54,086 nucleotides of DNA from contig NVTV01000009.1 of the NCBI GenBank assembly GCA_002401695.1, positions 1 to 54,086 of the forward strand, in the 5' to 3' direction. Of the stretch, positions 1 to 8,519 are shown piece by piece (the stretch's first letter is position 1; every line of letters begins with the position of its first letter). A program made the position numbers and the translations under genes. The notes below the pieces were generated by a model. It saw nothing but the letters and a program-made list of their open reading frames with translations. It made no database searches and was not told the DNA's origin. The DNA comes from Alphaproteobacteria bacterium (GTDB lineage: Bacteria > Pseudomonadota > Alphaproteobacteria > Micavibrionales > Micavibrionaceae).

Positions 1-438
1 CCTTTTGATCCTGCCAATGAAGAAAGTGGTGTGGTGGTTTATGTGAAGGGCTCTCACAAATGGGGCAAGCTATTTGCCCCTAGTGCATTTGGCGATAAAA
101 CGGGCTTTGCAGATATTTATGCCAAAGCAGGCCTCGAGCCGTTACCTGATATCGAAGCGAACCGGGATAAATATGAAATCCTAAGTTGGGAAATGGAGCC
201 GGGCGATGTTTTAATTCATCACCCTCTGACGTTACATTATGCCTCCGGTAATAAATCAATGACAGGTCGCCGCCGTGGGCTGGCCCTGCGCTATCTGGGC
301 GATGATGTCACATTCGACAGCAGACCCGGAACCTTTCTGGAAAACAAGAAAGTCATGGACACTATTCCAGCCATAAATTTGAAAGACGGTGAGAAATTTT
401 CAGGGGAACTGTTCCCCAGAGTTTGGCCCAAAGTCTGA
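1..438 (+). CDS. Phytanoyl-CoA dioxygenase (PhyH) family protein, 3' part only
   Basis: The reading frame is open from the first base, so the gene starts before the window; only the last 145 codons are present. The fragment holds the C-terminal half of the double-stranded beta-helix of PhyH-type Fe(II)/2-oxoglutarate dioxygenases: the segment DVLIHHPLTLHYASGNKS carries the distal iron-binding His, and GRRRGLALRY carries the Arg that holds 2-oxoglutarate in this family. The first His-x-Asp part of the iron triad lies outside the window. Such enzymes hydroxylate small acyl or amine substrates with O2; the substrate cannot be told here. A 182-base gap separates it from the methyl-transfer operon, so joint transcription is unproven. 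Family call is firm. Confidence 0.85.
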   Translation, partial: PFDPANEESGVVVYVKGSHKWGKLFAPSAFGDKTGFADIYAKAGLEPLPDIEANRDKYEILSWEMEPGDVLIHHPLTLHYASGNKSMTGRRRGLALRYLGDDVTFDSRPGTFLENKKVMDTIPAINLKDGEKFSGELFPRVWPKV

Positions 439-572
439 TGCCCGTATAAGACGTTGTAATGTGCGACCATCATAGTGAGTGATGATAAAGTGTAAAGCTG
501 GCCAACCTCTACAGAAAAGTTCAACCTGCTAACAAGCATGTCATCTGATGGGATGATAGACACTGATTTGCA

Positions 573-597
573 AAACTGTTCAACTATACAACAGTTT
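573..597. promoter_or_regulatory. Perfect inverted repeat, likely operator of the methyl-transfer operon
   Basis: AAACTGTT, nine bases, then AACAGTTT: perfect 8-base arms 24 bases before the corrinoid-protein start. Position and shape fit a repressor operator; as RNA it would be a weak A/T-rich stem. No regulator gene for it is seen nearby. The rest of the 439-620 gap shows no gene and no recognisable cobalamin riboswitch. Confidence 0.5.
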
Positions 598-620
598 GAA
601 GTTCAAATCAGGAGTTTTAT

Positions 621-1280
621 ATGTCCACGGAACGCAAAACGCTTATTAATTATATAGTGGAAATGGCAGAAGACGAAGCCAATGCTTTGGCGCGTAAAAT
701 GCTTGATAATGGGTATGACCCATTGGAACTATTATCCCACTGCCGGGAGGCGATGGATATTGTTGGAAGCCGTTATGAACAGGGGGAATATTTTCTTCCT
801 GAACTGATGATGGCTGGCGAAATGCTTAATGATATAAGCGGAATAGCTAAACCCCTCATTCAGCACGCGGGGGGGGAAGAAAAGAAAAAAAGCCTTGGTA
901 CGATTGTGCTTGGTACAGTTTACGGCGACCTTCACGATATTGGCAAGAATATCGTCACTTTCATGCTGGAAATCAACGGCTATGAAGTCATCGACCTCGG
1001 GATAGATGTTCCAATAGCTGAATTTATCAGCGCTATAGAGGAGCATGAACCACAGGTCGTCGCCTTAAGCGGCTTTTTGACCCTTGCGTTTGATTCTATG
1101 AAAGAGACAGTTGAAGCAATCACTGCGGCGGGTTTGCGGAACAAAGTCAAGATCATGATTGGTGGCGGACAGGTAGATGAAGCAATTATGTTTCATACGG
1201 GTGCCGATGCCTTTGGTCTGAATGCCTTGACTGCCGTATCCCTTTGCAAGGGATGGATGGGAGAGGAGGCCACCACATGA
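621..1280 (+). CDS. Corrinoid (B12-binding) methyltransferase carrier protein
   Basis: A 219-residue protein with the two-part layout of MtaC/MttC-type corrinoid proteins: a helical cap over about residues 1-90 and a Rossmann-like B12-binding domain after it. The signature D103-L-H105-D-I-G108 is present; His105 would be the lower axial cobalt ligand. The later SGFLT (Ser-x-Leu type) and the glycine-rich GGGQ turn complete the corrin pocket. In this family the cobalt picks up a methyl group from a substrate methyltransferase and gives it to a second methyltransferase. It is the first gene of a seven-gene operon, preceded by CAGGAG as ribosome site, and it overlaps the next gene by ATGA. Length is normal for a stand-alone carrier. 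Confidence 0.93.
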   Translation: MSTERKTLINYIVEMAEDEANALARKMLDNGYDPLELLSHCREAMDIVGSRYEQGEYFLPELMMAGEMLNDISGIAKPLIQHAGGEEKKKSLGTIVLGTVYGDLHDIGKNIVTFMLEINGYEVIDLGIDVPIAEFISAIEEHEPQVVALSGFLTLAFDSMKETVEAITAAGLRNKVKIMIGGGQVDEAIMFHTGADAFGLNALTAVSLCKGWMGEEATT

Positions 1281-2533
1281 CCAATTTAGAATATAATGAT
1301 GACTATATAGAACGGGAACAGCGCGTTCTGGACGTAATTGCATTGAAGCAGCCGGACCGGGTGCCGATTTTTCTCTATAGCACTTTCTGGCAGGCCCGTC
1401 ATGCGGGGATGACCTGTGAGGAGGCCATGTATGATTATGAAAGATTGTCTGCAGCCATTAAGGATTCGGTTCTGGAATTTGAACCGGATTCCTACACACT
1501 GATACATCCTGCGATTGCCCTTGGCCCAACCATGGAGATAATGGGTTACCAACAGTTAAAATGGCCGGGGCATGAGGGGATGTCGCCGGATGTCTCATTC
1601 CAATATATTGATGCGGAATATATGAAGGCCGCCGAATATGACGAATATCTGGATGATCCGACGGGATTCTACCTCAGGCGGTATCTTCCACGGATTGCCA
1701 AGGCCTACGAACCATTGGCTGATTTGCCTGATTTCACATCGTTGTTTTATACCCGGCTTATCCATTGTACGACATCTTTCGCTGATCCAAAGGTGATAGA
1801 AGCCTTTGAAACGCTGGCACGGGCCGGACGGGAAGCCAATAAGATGTTTGCAGAGGTAAGCAGAATCGGTGCAGAGATGAAAGATCTGGGATATCCTCTA
1901 TGCCAATCGGCTTCTGGCGGTGCGCCGTTTGACTATTTCGCAGATTATCTGCGGGGCTCGAAACAAGGCATGCTTGATATGTTCCGTAACAAGGACAAGC
2001 TTCTTGCTGCGATGGATGCGGCGGCTCCGCGCATTGCCCGGGGGATTATTAATTCGGTGGGTGATAACCGGTGCCGTATAGCCTTCATTCCGATCCATTG
2101 GGGACTGGATGGGTTTATGTCGCCGGTGCAGTTTGAAAATTTCTTCTGGCCCTCTTTACGCAAAGTATTGATGCTTTTAATAGAGGCTGACATTGTACCT
2201 AACCTTTTGTGGGAAGGGGATTGTACGTCACGGTTAGAAGTGATCAAGGACGTTCCTGTCGGAAAATGCATCTATTTTTTTGAGCGAACGGATATTTTTA
2301 AAGCCAAGGAAATTCTGGGTGATATTGTCTGTTTGCGCGGTAATATTCCGGCATCCATGATGACCACAGGAAACCCTGATGATGTGGTGGAATATTGCCG
2401 TAAACTGATTGATGTGGTTGGTAAAGATGGGGGCTTTATCATGGATTGTGGTGTGGGTATTCCCGATGAAGCAAAAACGGAAAATGTCAAAGCCATGTTT
2501 GATACCACTAAGAACTACGGCATCTACGGGTGA
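1277..2533 (+). CDS. URO-D superfamily corrinoid methyltransferase (methyltransferase I)
   Basis: The 418-residue protein belongs to the uroporphyrinogen-decarboxylase fold used by CmuA, MtaA and related corrinoid methyltransferases rather than to haem synthesis: it sits next to its corrinoid partner, and it has the N-terminal PDRVP (26-30) and C-terminal CGVGIPDEAK (391-400) blocks. Likely metal ligands are E313/C316 in WEGDC and C391. It should take a methyl group from an unknown donor and load it on the corrinoid protein. The start was chosen at the ATG inside the ATGA overlap, 8 bases after GAGGAGG; an in-frame ATG 11 codons upstream lies inside the previous gene. Donor substrate is not readable from sequence; a methyl ether is plausible. 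Confidence 0.88.
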   Translation: MTNLEYNDDYIEREQRVLDVIALKQPDRVPIFLYSTFWQARHAGMTCEEAMYDYERLSAAIKDSVLEFEPDSYTLIHPAIALGPTMEIMGYQQLKWPGHEGMSPDVSFQYIDAEYMKAAEYDEYLDDPTGFYLRRYLPRIAKAYEPLADLPDFTSLFYTRLIHCTTSFADPKVIEAFETLARAGREANKMFAEVSRIGAEMKDLGYPLCQSASGGAPFDYFADYLRGSKQGMLDMFRNKDKLLAAMDAAAPRIARGIINSVGDNRCRIAFIPIHWGLDGFMSPVQFENFFWPSLRKVLMLLIEADIVPNLLWEGDCTSRLEVIKDVPVGKCIYFFERTDIFKAKEILGDIVCLRGNIPASMMTTGNPDDVVEYCRKLIDVVGKDGGFIMDCGVGIPDEAKTENVKAMFDTTKNYGIYG

Positions 2534-2537
2534 TGGG

Positions 2538-3194
2538 ATGACCATTGTCCGCAATATCTCCTTACCGTTATCCCTTGATGAGGTGGCTGAACTTTCCAGT
2601 TTTCGTTGCCAGGGCTTGATCAGACCAAAGGTGAGCGAGGTGCTGGATCAGATCCAGCAAGAAAATATTTTTGAGCCAGCCTTAAGCTATTCATTGAATC
2701 CTGTTGGTCTGCTGTATGGAATATGGACTAAAGCCCCCCTTGCAGCCCATAAATTTCGTGGGGCATCACAGGTGGCGATAGGTTTTCTCACCCTTGGTCC
2801 CAGAATTGCGGCTCATATCCAGGTTCTTTTTGATCAGGGGGCGCAGTTGAAGGCACTTATTGCCGAAGGGATAGCCAATTACGCTCTTTTTAAATTACAG
2901 AATATTTTCCTGGAAATGATTGTCAGGGAAGCCGTACGACAAAACCATCAGGCCAGCGGGATATTAAGCCCCGGTGAGCAAGGTTTTGACATAAGTCTAC
3001 AGGATATTCTTTTATCCTTAGCGGGGGGGCATGAAATTGACCTGAAATTGACCAAAACGGGCATGATAAATCCGCGACATTCTCTGTCGGCGCTTATTGG
3101 AATTGGTCCTAAAATGAAGCAATGGACGCAGGTGGATAATTGCGGCAATTGTGCCGCTAATGATAGATGTATTTATCAAGAGCGTAAGGCATGA
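2538..3194 (+). CDS. MetH activation-domain-like protein with Cys-rich tail
   Basis: A 218-residue protein resembling the stand-alone version of the activation domain of B12-dependent methionine synthase. The stretch SPGEQGF (144-150), followed by the LT-x3-M-x2-P block (171-179) and HSLSALIGIG, corresponds to the S-adenosylmethionine/cobalamin-facing part of that domain. A C-terminal C202-x2-C205-x5-C211 motif is extra and could bind metal or an Fe-S cluster. It follows the methyltransferase by four bases and overlaps the activase by ATGA, so it probably helps reactivate or chaperone the corrinoid protein. The start ATG was chosen because the longer upstream frame lies inside the preceding gene. 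Fold call is fairly sure, exact role inferred. Confidence 0.75.
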   Translation: MTIVRNISLPLSLDEVAELSSFRCQGLIRPKVSEVLDQIQQENIFEPALSYSLNPVGLLYGIWTKAPLAAHKFRGASQVAIGFLTLGPRIAAHIQVLFDQGAQLKALIAEGIANYALFKLQNIFLEMIVREAVRQNHQASGILSPGEQGFDISLQDILLSLAGGHEIDLKLTKTGMINPRHSLSALIGIGPKMKQWTQVDNCGNCAANDRCIYQERKA

Positions 3195-4963
3195 CCAGAA
3201 TGTTATATATCACATTCGAGCCAGATAACATAAAAGGGCAGTGCTACCCAAATGATACCTTGCTTGATGTGGCCCGAAGATCCGGTGTCAGTATTGCCAG
3301 TTCGTGCGGCGGACGGGGTATTTGCAAATCTTGCATCGTGTATTTCAAGGACGGGGGTGCACCACCTGCAATAAAAGAAGATATTGATTTTTTCTCACAA
3401 AAAAAAATCACGAAGGGATGGCGGCGGGCCTGTTGTAGTCGCCCTATAAAAGATGCCGTTATCCACATTCCACAAAGGACAAGAGTTGCAAATGCCAGAA
3501 TCTCTATTGATGGTGCGGATATATGGACTTGCCCTGATCCGGTAGTAAAGACTTACCCTATTCTGCTTGATGGCGGTGAAATTAACAGCGATAGCCTGTT
3601 GGCGGCTGTTAAGTCCTCCTATAACGGTGACCTTAAGCATATTTCTTCCGAGATATTGAGGGCCTTACCAGATTTGATAAAAGACAACTGGTACAAGTTT
3701 CTTCTGGTTTCTCGTTTTGGCGAGGTCATATCCATCTTGCCTTCCACATCAAAAATATATGGTGTTGCCATTGATCTGGGGACAACGAATATAGGTGTTT
3801 ATCTTGTTGATTTGCGATCTGGTGCGACGATATCTGCCGAGGGTGTTGAAAACCCACAGATACCTTACGGTGGCGATCTGATTGCACGGATCACGGAAAC
3901 CAAACGAAATGCAGATGCGCTTCAGGAAATGACGCAACTGACACAAAGAAAAATCAACGATATCATCATAGGGTTGTGTGAGAAGCATGCCATTGATCCC
4001 TTGTCTATCGTTGATATAGTTGTCGCTGGCAATACGGCCATGCACCACATTTTCCTTGGGTTGAGCGTTGAAGGATTGGGTTTATCGCCATTCGAACCGT
4101 GCATGGAAGGCCCGCTTGATATAAAGGCAAGTAATGTGGGGCTGACCATAGCCATGGGCGCTTATGTTCATATGTTGCCCAATATTGCGGGCTTTGTCGG
4201 CGGCGATCATACGGCCATGCTTCTAGGACTTAGGGCCGACAAGGAAGAGCGGACGGTTATATCCCTTGATATTGGAACCAATACGGAAATTTCCCTTATC
4301 CACAGGGGAGAGATCACAAGTGTTTCCTGCCCATCTGGTCCGGCATTGGAAGGCGGCAATATTGAATGTGGCATGCGGGCGGCAAAGGGGGCCATTGAGA
4401 AATTAGAAATCACAATGGGTGAGGTCATCATCAAAACCATAGGCGAGGGGCCACCAGTGGGAATATGTGGATCTGGCGTTATTGACGTGTTGGCCCAGTT
4501 CTATCTATCGGGGGAACTGACACAGAAAGGCCAGATACGGTCTGATAGGAATCTGGTGATTGAGGGTGGGGTATATTTTACCCAACATGATGTGCGCGCT
4601 GTTCAACTGGCAAAGGGGGCCATCAGGGCCGGAATCGAGGTGCTGTTGATGGCGGCTGGCCTGCAAGCAGACAGTCTCGATAAATTGATTATTGCTGGAG
4701 CCTTTGGAGCCTACATCAATGTTGAGAATGCCATTGCTATTGGCATGCTGCCGGATATTCCTTTACATAAAATTGAACAGGTCGGCAACGCCGCAGGGGC
4801 AGGGGTAAAACTCGCCCTTCTGTCCTATACGCTTAGAAAACAAGCCCATAACCTGGCCCGTGACAGTCAATATATTGAACTGGCGGGAACGAAGGATTTT
4901 ATGAAATCATTCATGAATAATATTAATTTCCCACAAGTTAATCTGGAGGAAAAACAACTGTGA
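3191..4963 (+). CDS. Corrinoid protein reductive activase (RACo-type)
   Basis: A 590-residue ATP-dependent activator. The N-terminal 2Fe-2S ferredoxin domain has C39-x5-C45-x2-C48 and a further Cys at 81 or 82. After a linker the C-terminal half is the ASKHA/DUF4445 domain, with phosphate-binding DLGTTN (195-200), VAGNTAMHH and GAFGAYIN blocks. Proteins of this build return cobalt from inactive Co(II) to Co(I) using a low-potential electron and ATP; they are the activating enzyme of acetogen O-demethylases. It lies between the activation-domain-like gene (ATGA overlap) and the methyl-THF methyltransferase (GTGA overlap), so translation is probably coupled. Length fits the family. Confidence 0.92.
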   Translation: MTRMLYITFEPDNIKGQCYPNDTLLDVARRSGVSIASSCGGRGICKSCIVYFKDGGAPPAIKEDIDFFSQKKITKGWRRACCSRPIKDAVIHIPQRTRVANARISIDGADIWTCPDPVVKTYPILLDGGEINSDSLLAAVKSSYNGDLKHISSEILRALPDLIKDNWYKFLLVSRFGEVISILPSTSKIYGVAIDLGTTNIGVYLVDLRSGATISAEGVENPQIPYGGDLIARITETKRNADALQEMTQLTQRKINDIIIGLCEKHAIDPLSIVDIVVAGNTAMHHIFLGLSVEGLGLSPFEPCMEGPLDIKASNVGLTIAMGAYVHMLPNIAGFVGGDHTAMLLGLRADKEERTVISLDIGTNTEISLIHRGEITSVSCPSGPALEGGNIECGMRAAKGAIEKLEITMGEVIIKTIGEGPPVGICGSGVIDVLAQFYLSGELTQKGQIRSDRNLVIEGGVYFTQHDVRAVQLAKGAIRAGIEVLLMAAGLQADSLDKLIIAGAFGAYINVENAIAIGMLPDIPLHKIEQVGNAAGAGVKLALLSYTLRKQAHNLARDSQYIELAGTKDFMKSFMNNINFPQVNLEEKQL

Positions 4964-5838
4964 CACAGCAAAAGCTCAAAATCATCGGGGAGAGGGTTAA
5001 CCCCGGCTTCAGGAGTACGAAGGCTCTGTTTGACAATAGTGATATTGACGGCATACAGCTCTTAGCCAAAAAACAACAGGACGCCGGTGCGGACTATATT
5101 AATATTAATATCGGTTCAAGGGCGTTGACGGACATTGGTTTCATGGCTGATGTGATAAAGGGCATTCAGGATGCGGTTGATATTCCTCTGTCCTTTGATT
5201 TCCCAAGTTTTGATGTGCAGAAAATCTGTTTGGAAACTTATGATCAAGACAAGGCAGGCGGACAGAAACCGATCATAAATTCCATTTCTGAACATCGTGA
5301 AGATATGATGGATGCGCTAAGTATCCGTCCGTCAAAGGTTATTATTATGGCCTCAGAAAGGCTAGAGGATGGGGCGGGAAAGGCCAATAAAAAGGCCGAG
5401 GAAGTTTATGGCGTAGCACGGCGGCTTTCAGAAAGATTGATAGATAAATTTAACTTGGATAGGGATGATATCATTATCGATATTTCTATTACAACATTGG
5501 CGTCCGATACCGAAGGCCTTATTCGCATGGCCTTGGATGGTATGGCGCTTATCCATAATGACTCCGACCTAAAGGGCGTTCATATGATAGGCGGGATCAG
5601 CAATGTGGGCATGATGCTTCCTAAAAAGGCCGTTGATGGCTCGCCCTTGAAAAACAGCATTGAACGGGCCTTTACCACGCTCGCCTGTCCCCAAGGCTTT
5701 GATATGGTGCTTGGGACACCTTGGCATGATTACTCACCCTTGCAAGAGGATCACTTTGTCCTGAATAAATTCAAAGAAATTATAGATTTAAAAGGGCTTG
5801 ATGCTCTCCGGGCGTTACGCAGTCTTTACAAGTTATAA
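4960..5838 (+). CDS. Methyltetrahydrofolate:corrinoid methyltransferase (methyltransferase II)
   Basis: A 292-residue TIM barrel of the pterin-binding (DHPS-like) family, as in AcsE, MtgA and the MetH folate domain. Characteristic are GERVNPG near residue 10, GADYININIG in the second strand, the SFDFPS segment and HNDSDLKG/GISNVGMMLP towards the C terminus. It should move the methyl group between the corrinoid protein and tetrahydrofolate. The GTG start overlaps the previous stop as GTGA and has GGAGGA nine bases upstream. Together with the URO-D enzyme, carrier and activase it completes the four-component methyl-transfer set. The direction in vivo (methyl-THF formation) is inferred from the reductase gene that follows. 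Confidence 0.9.
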   Translation: MTQQKLKIIGERVNPGFRSTKALFDNSDIDGIQLLAKKQQDAGADYININIGSRALTDIGFMADVIKGIQDAVDIPLSFDFPSFDVQKICLETYDQDKAGGQKPIINSISEHREDMMDALSIRPSKVIIMASERLEDGAGKANKKAEEVYGVARRLSERLIDKFNLDRDDIIIDISITTLASDTEGLIRMALDGMALIHNDSDLKGVHMIGGISNVGMMLPKKAVDGSPLKNSIERAFTTLACPQGFDMVLGTPWHDYSPLQEDHFVLNKFKEIIDLKGLDALRALRSLYKL

Positions 5839-5839
5839 G

Positions 5840-7009
5840 ATGATGGAAAACATTAAAATCACGACAGGTAGCTATTTTGATGGTGAAAAATATCACAATG
5901 ATGGCCCCTATCACATTGTGATAAATGATGGTGTCATTTCATCAATTGAGAGGAAGAATTACCAAATCAATGTTGCGTTCCTGATGCCGGGTCTTGTTGA
6001 GGCACATTGCCACCTTTTCCTTGATGGCGGGGAGCTTGAACTATCAAAAAGAAGCGCCTATCTCAAGGCCTCACAAGAAGAGATGCTGTCGGTTGGGCAT
6101 AAAAACATCCAACAAAGTATAGGTGCGGGAATTACCCTTATTCGTGATGCGGGGGATAAATATGGTGTCAATCATATGTTGCGTAATGACGCTCAGGGCG
6201 TTGTTATTCGCTCCCCCGGGTTGGCTCTGAGAAGCCCGAAAAGATACGGCAGTTTTATGGCACGGGAGGTTGAAAGCGAAGATGATATTCGTGCAGCCCT
6301 ATCGAAAAATGCGGTAATGTCCGATGATATTAAGATCATCCTGACGGGCATTATTGATTTTGAAGCAGGGGCCGTAAAAGGCCACCCTCAATTTGATCTT
6401 GAAGCGCTTAAGCTCATTGTGCAATTGTCCCATGAAAAAGGCTTGAAAACATACGCCCATTGCAGCGGGGAAGAGGGACTGACTCTTGCACTTGCGGCAG
6501 GGGTTGATTCAATCGAACATGGATTTTTTATGTCTCGCAATATTCTCGAACAAATGGCAGAAAAACAAGTCGCATGGGTGCCAACCTTTTCGCCAGTTCA
6601 CTTCCAATGGCAACAGCCGGAAATGCTTGGTTGGGATGATACAACCGTTGGCAATTTACGCCGCATACTGGATGAACATTTGTTGCGTGTGGCAATGGCA
6701 GCAGACATAGGCGTACCACTTGTAGCTGGCTCTGATGCAGGAAGTTACGGCGTCAATCATGGTAAAGCACTTATTGATGAATTATTTCACTTTGCCGAAG
6801 CTGGGGTCAATATTGCGGAAATTTTACGTAGTGCCACGTCGCGGCCCCGTCATATGTGGGGTATGAAATCGGCAGATATAAAAGTTGGGGTTTGTGCAGA
6901 TTTCGTCGCATTTGGCGGCTCACCCTTTGATGATATGGCTTCCCTCAGAAAAGCTGTGGCCAGCTACCGCAACGGGAGTTTCATGTTGCCTTTTGAAGGT
7001 GAGTTATGA
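5840..7009 (+). CDS. Amidohydrolase (imidazolonepropionase-like) within the methyl-transfer operon
   Basis: A 389-residue cytoplasmic metal-dependent hydrolase of the COG1228 type, without signal peptide. The metal site is complete: H56-C-H58 in LVEAHCHLF, then His in YAHCSGEEG, His in SIEHGFF and Asp in AGSDAG. It starts two bases after the preceding stop (ATGATG, either is possible; an ATG at 5801 inside the previous gene is a less likely alternative) and overlaps the reductase gene by ATGA. It has no counterpart in the standard O-demethylase set, so it may prepare the methylated substrate, process the demethylated product or act on a folate compound. None of these can be chosen from sequence. 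Confidence 0.83.
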   Translation: MMENIKITTGSYFDGEKYHNDGPYHIVINDGVISSIERKNYQINVAFLMPGLVEAHCHLFLDGGELELSKRSAYLKASQEEMLSVGHKNIQQSIGAGITLIRDAGDKYGVNHMLRNDAQGVVIRSPGLALRSPKRYGSFMAREVESEDDIRAALSKNAVMSDDIKIILTGIIDFEAGAVKGHPQFDLEALKLIVQLSHEKGLKTYAHCSGEEGLTLALAAGVDSIEHGFFMSRNILEQMAEKQVAWVPTFSPVHFQWQQPEMLGWDDTTVGNLRRILDEHLLRVAMAADIGVPLVAGSDAGSYGVNHGKALIDELFHFAEAGVNIAEILRSATSRPRHMWGMKSADIKVGVCADFVAFGGSPFDDMASLRKAVASYRNGSFMLPFEGEL

Positions 7010-8415
7010 AATTATTTCGACATATAGCCGCGCGACATTCAGGACTTTATCTTTTTTTCTATAAGGTTACCGAACGTATTATTCTTTTCCTGCGGCCTGT
7101 CTTTATGTGGGTCGGGCTATCCCGCCTTGAAGGCCCCTTCGTGCTTTTGGAACGCGCCACAAAAGGATTCTTGTTTGATTGCAAAATGTGTGGGCAATGT
7201 TTGTTGTCTTCTACGGGTATGGTTTGCCCCATGAATTGTCCCAAACAAATTCGTAATGGCCCCTGCGGAGGTGTTCGGGAAGACGGGTTTTGTGAAATTG
7301 ACGCCCAAATGAAATGCGTTTGGGTTGAAGCCTGGACAGGGGTCAAAAAAATAGGCGGGCAAGAGACCTTCACCATCCCCTTGCGGCCCGCTGAAACAAA
7401 CCAGCAGGGAAGTTCCGCCTGGGCCAGGGTTATTGAAAAAAATAAAGACGCGGATGAATTATACCGAGTTAAAGTTTTTCCGCCGGCCTCACTTGAAGTT
7501 GGCCCCCATCGTCGCCCTAGCGGTATTTTGGAGGAAAGGTTGCAGGCAGGCGATTTTGTGGTAACCGCGGAACTATCGCCACCAGATTCCGCCGACCCTG
7601 CTGAAGTTATCCAGCGGGTGGCCCCCTTGAAAGGACTTGTCACAGCAGTGAATGTACCGGACGGTGCGGGGGCAAACTGTCATATGTCTAGTTTAGCGTC
7701 ATCGGTTATCCTTCATAATGATGGGATCGTTCCTGTCATGCAGTATGCCTGCCGTGACCGAAATCGTATCGCCTTGCAAGGTGATATCTTGGGGGCAACG
7801 GCTTTGGGGGTGACGAACCTGTTATGTGTTACTGGTGATAGTGTACAGGCTGGAGACCAAAAAGGCGCAAAGCCTGTATTTGATCTGGATTCAATATCGC
7901 TTTTGCGGACGGCAAAAATGATGCGTGATGAAGGTATATTCTTGTCTGGACGCCAATTAAAAGACTCGCCTAATCTATTCCTTGGGGCGGCCTTAAATCC
8001 ATTCGTCAGCCCGATCGAAGCAAGAGTATTGCGGATGGAGCGCAAGATAAATGCAGGGGCACAGTTTTTTCAAACTCAGTTTTGTTTTGATATTATCGCC
8101 TTGAAAAAATTTATGACAGAGGTTAGGGCGAGGGGATTGCATAAGAAATGTTATATTCTTGTGGGGGTCGGGCCATTGGTTTCTGCGAAAGCTGCAAAGT
8201 TTATAAAATCTTCGATTCCTGGTGTTACCATTCCTGACCATATCATTGACCGTTTGGAACGGGCGGGTGATGAGCGGCAAGAAGGTAAAAAAATTTGCAT
8301 AGAGACCTTAAATCAATTACGACAGATAGAGGGGGTCTCGGGTGTGCATTTAATGAGTTACCGTAAGGAAAGGCTCTTGGCTGAAATAATATCCGAATCA
8401 GATATTATGGGGTAA
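7006..8415 (+). CDS. Methylenetetrahydrofolate reductase with fused MetV-like Cys-rich domain
   Basis: A 469-residue fusion. Residues about 55-110 form a cysteine-rich region (C59, C62, C65, C74, C78, C87, C96, C104) of the type annotated as MTHFR C-terminal domain and found as separate MetV in acetogens, here placed at the N terminus behind a hydrophobic or amphipathic helix. From about 180 onward comes the flavin-dependent MetF barrel, with E189 in TAELSPP at the place of the catalytic Glu of MetF. It would interconvert methyl-THF and methylene-THF. As the last gene of a methyl-transfer operon it most likely works in the oxidative direction so that methyl groups enter C1 metabolism. The N-terminal helix could mean membrane contact. 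Confidence 0.87.
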   Translation: MKLFRHIAARHSGLYLFFYKVTERIILFLRPVFMWVGLSRLEGPFVLLERATKGFLFDCKMCGQCLLSSTGMVCPMNCPKQIRNGPCGGVREDGFCEIDAQMKCVWVEAWTGVKKIGGQETFTIPLRPAETNQQGSSAWARVIEKNKDADELYRVKVFPPASLEVGPHRRPSGILEERLQAGDFVVTAELSPPDSADPAEVIQRVAPLKGLVTAVNVPDGAGANCHMSSLASSVILHNDGIVPVMQYACRDRNRIALQGDILGATALGVTNLLCVTGDSVQAGDQKGAKPVFDLDSISLLRTAKMMRDEGIFLSGRQLKDSPNLFLGAALNPFVSPIEARVLRMERKINAGAQFFQTQFCFDIIALKKFMTEVRARGLHKKCYILVGVGPLVSAKAAKFIKSSIPGVTIPDHIIDRLERAGDERQEGKKICIETLNQLRQIEGVSGVHLMSYRKERLLAEIISESDIMG

Positions 8416-8501
8416 ATACCGGATAAAGAGCTAACGCCTATTATGATGTTATCCTATTTAGAGCTATTTTATCGACAGTGTGGGTTGTAGAAGCCTTTAT
8501 A

Positions 8502-8513
8502 GGGGGCTGTCAC
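8502..8513. repeat. Lone 12-base match to the end of IS copy 3
   Basis: GGGGGCTGTCAC occurs here, between the ends of two convergent operons, and again at the left end of the IS6-type remnant at 49684-49695. It may be all that is left of another insertion, or chance. The 8416-8519 gap holds nothing else I recognise and no clear terminator. Confidence 0.3.
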
Positions 8514-8519
8514 ATTTAT

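Noticed and set aside
439..620. Possible cobalamin riboswitch before the corrinoid operon
   Set aside because: No B12-box-like block or multi-stem layout was recognisable; only the short palindrome is supported.
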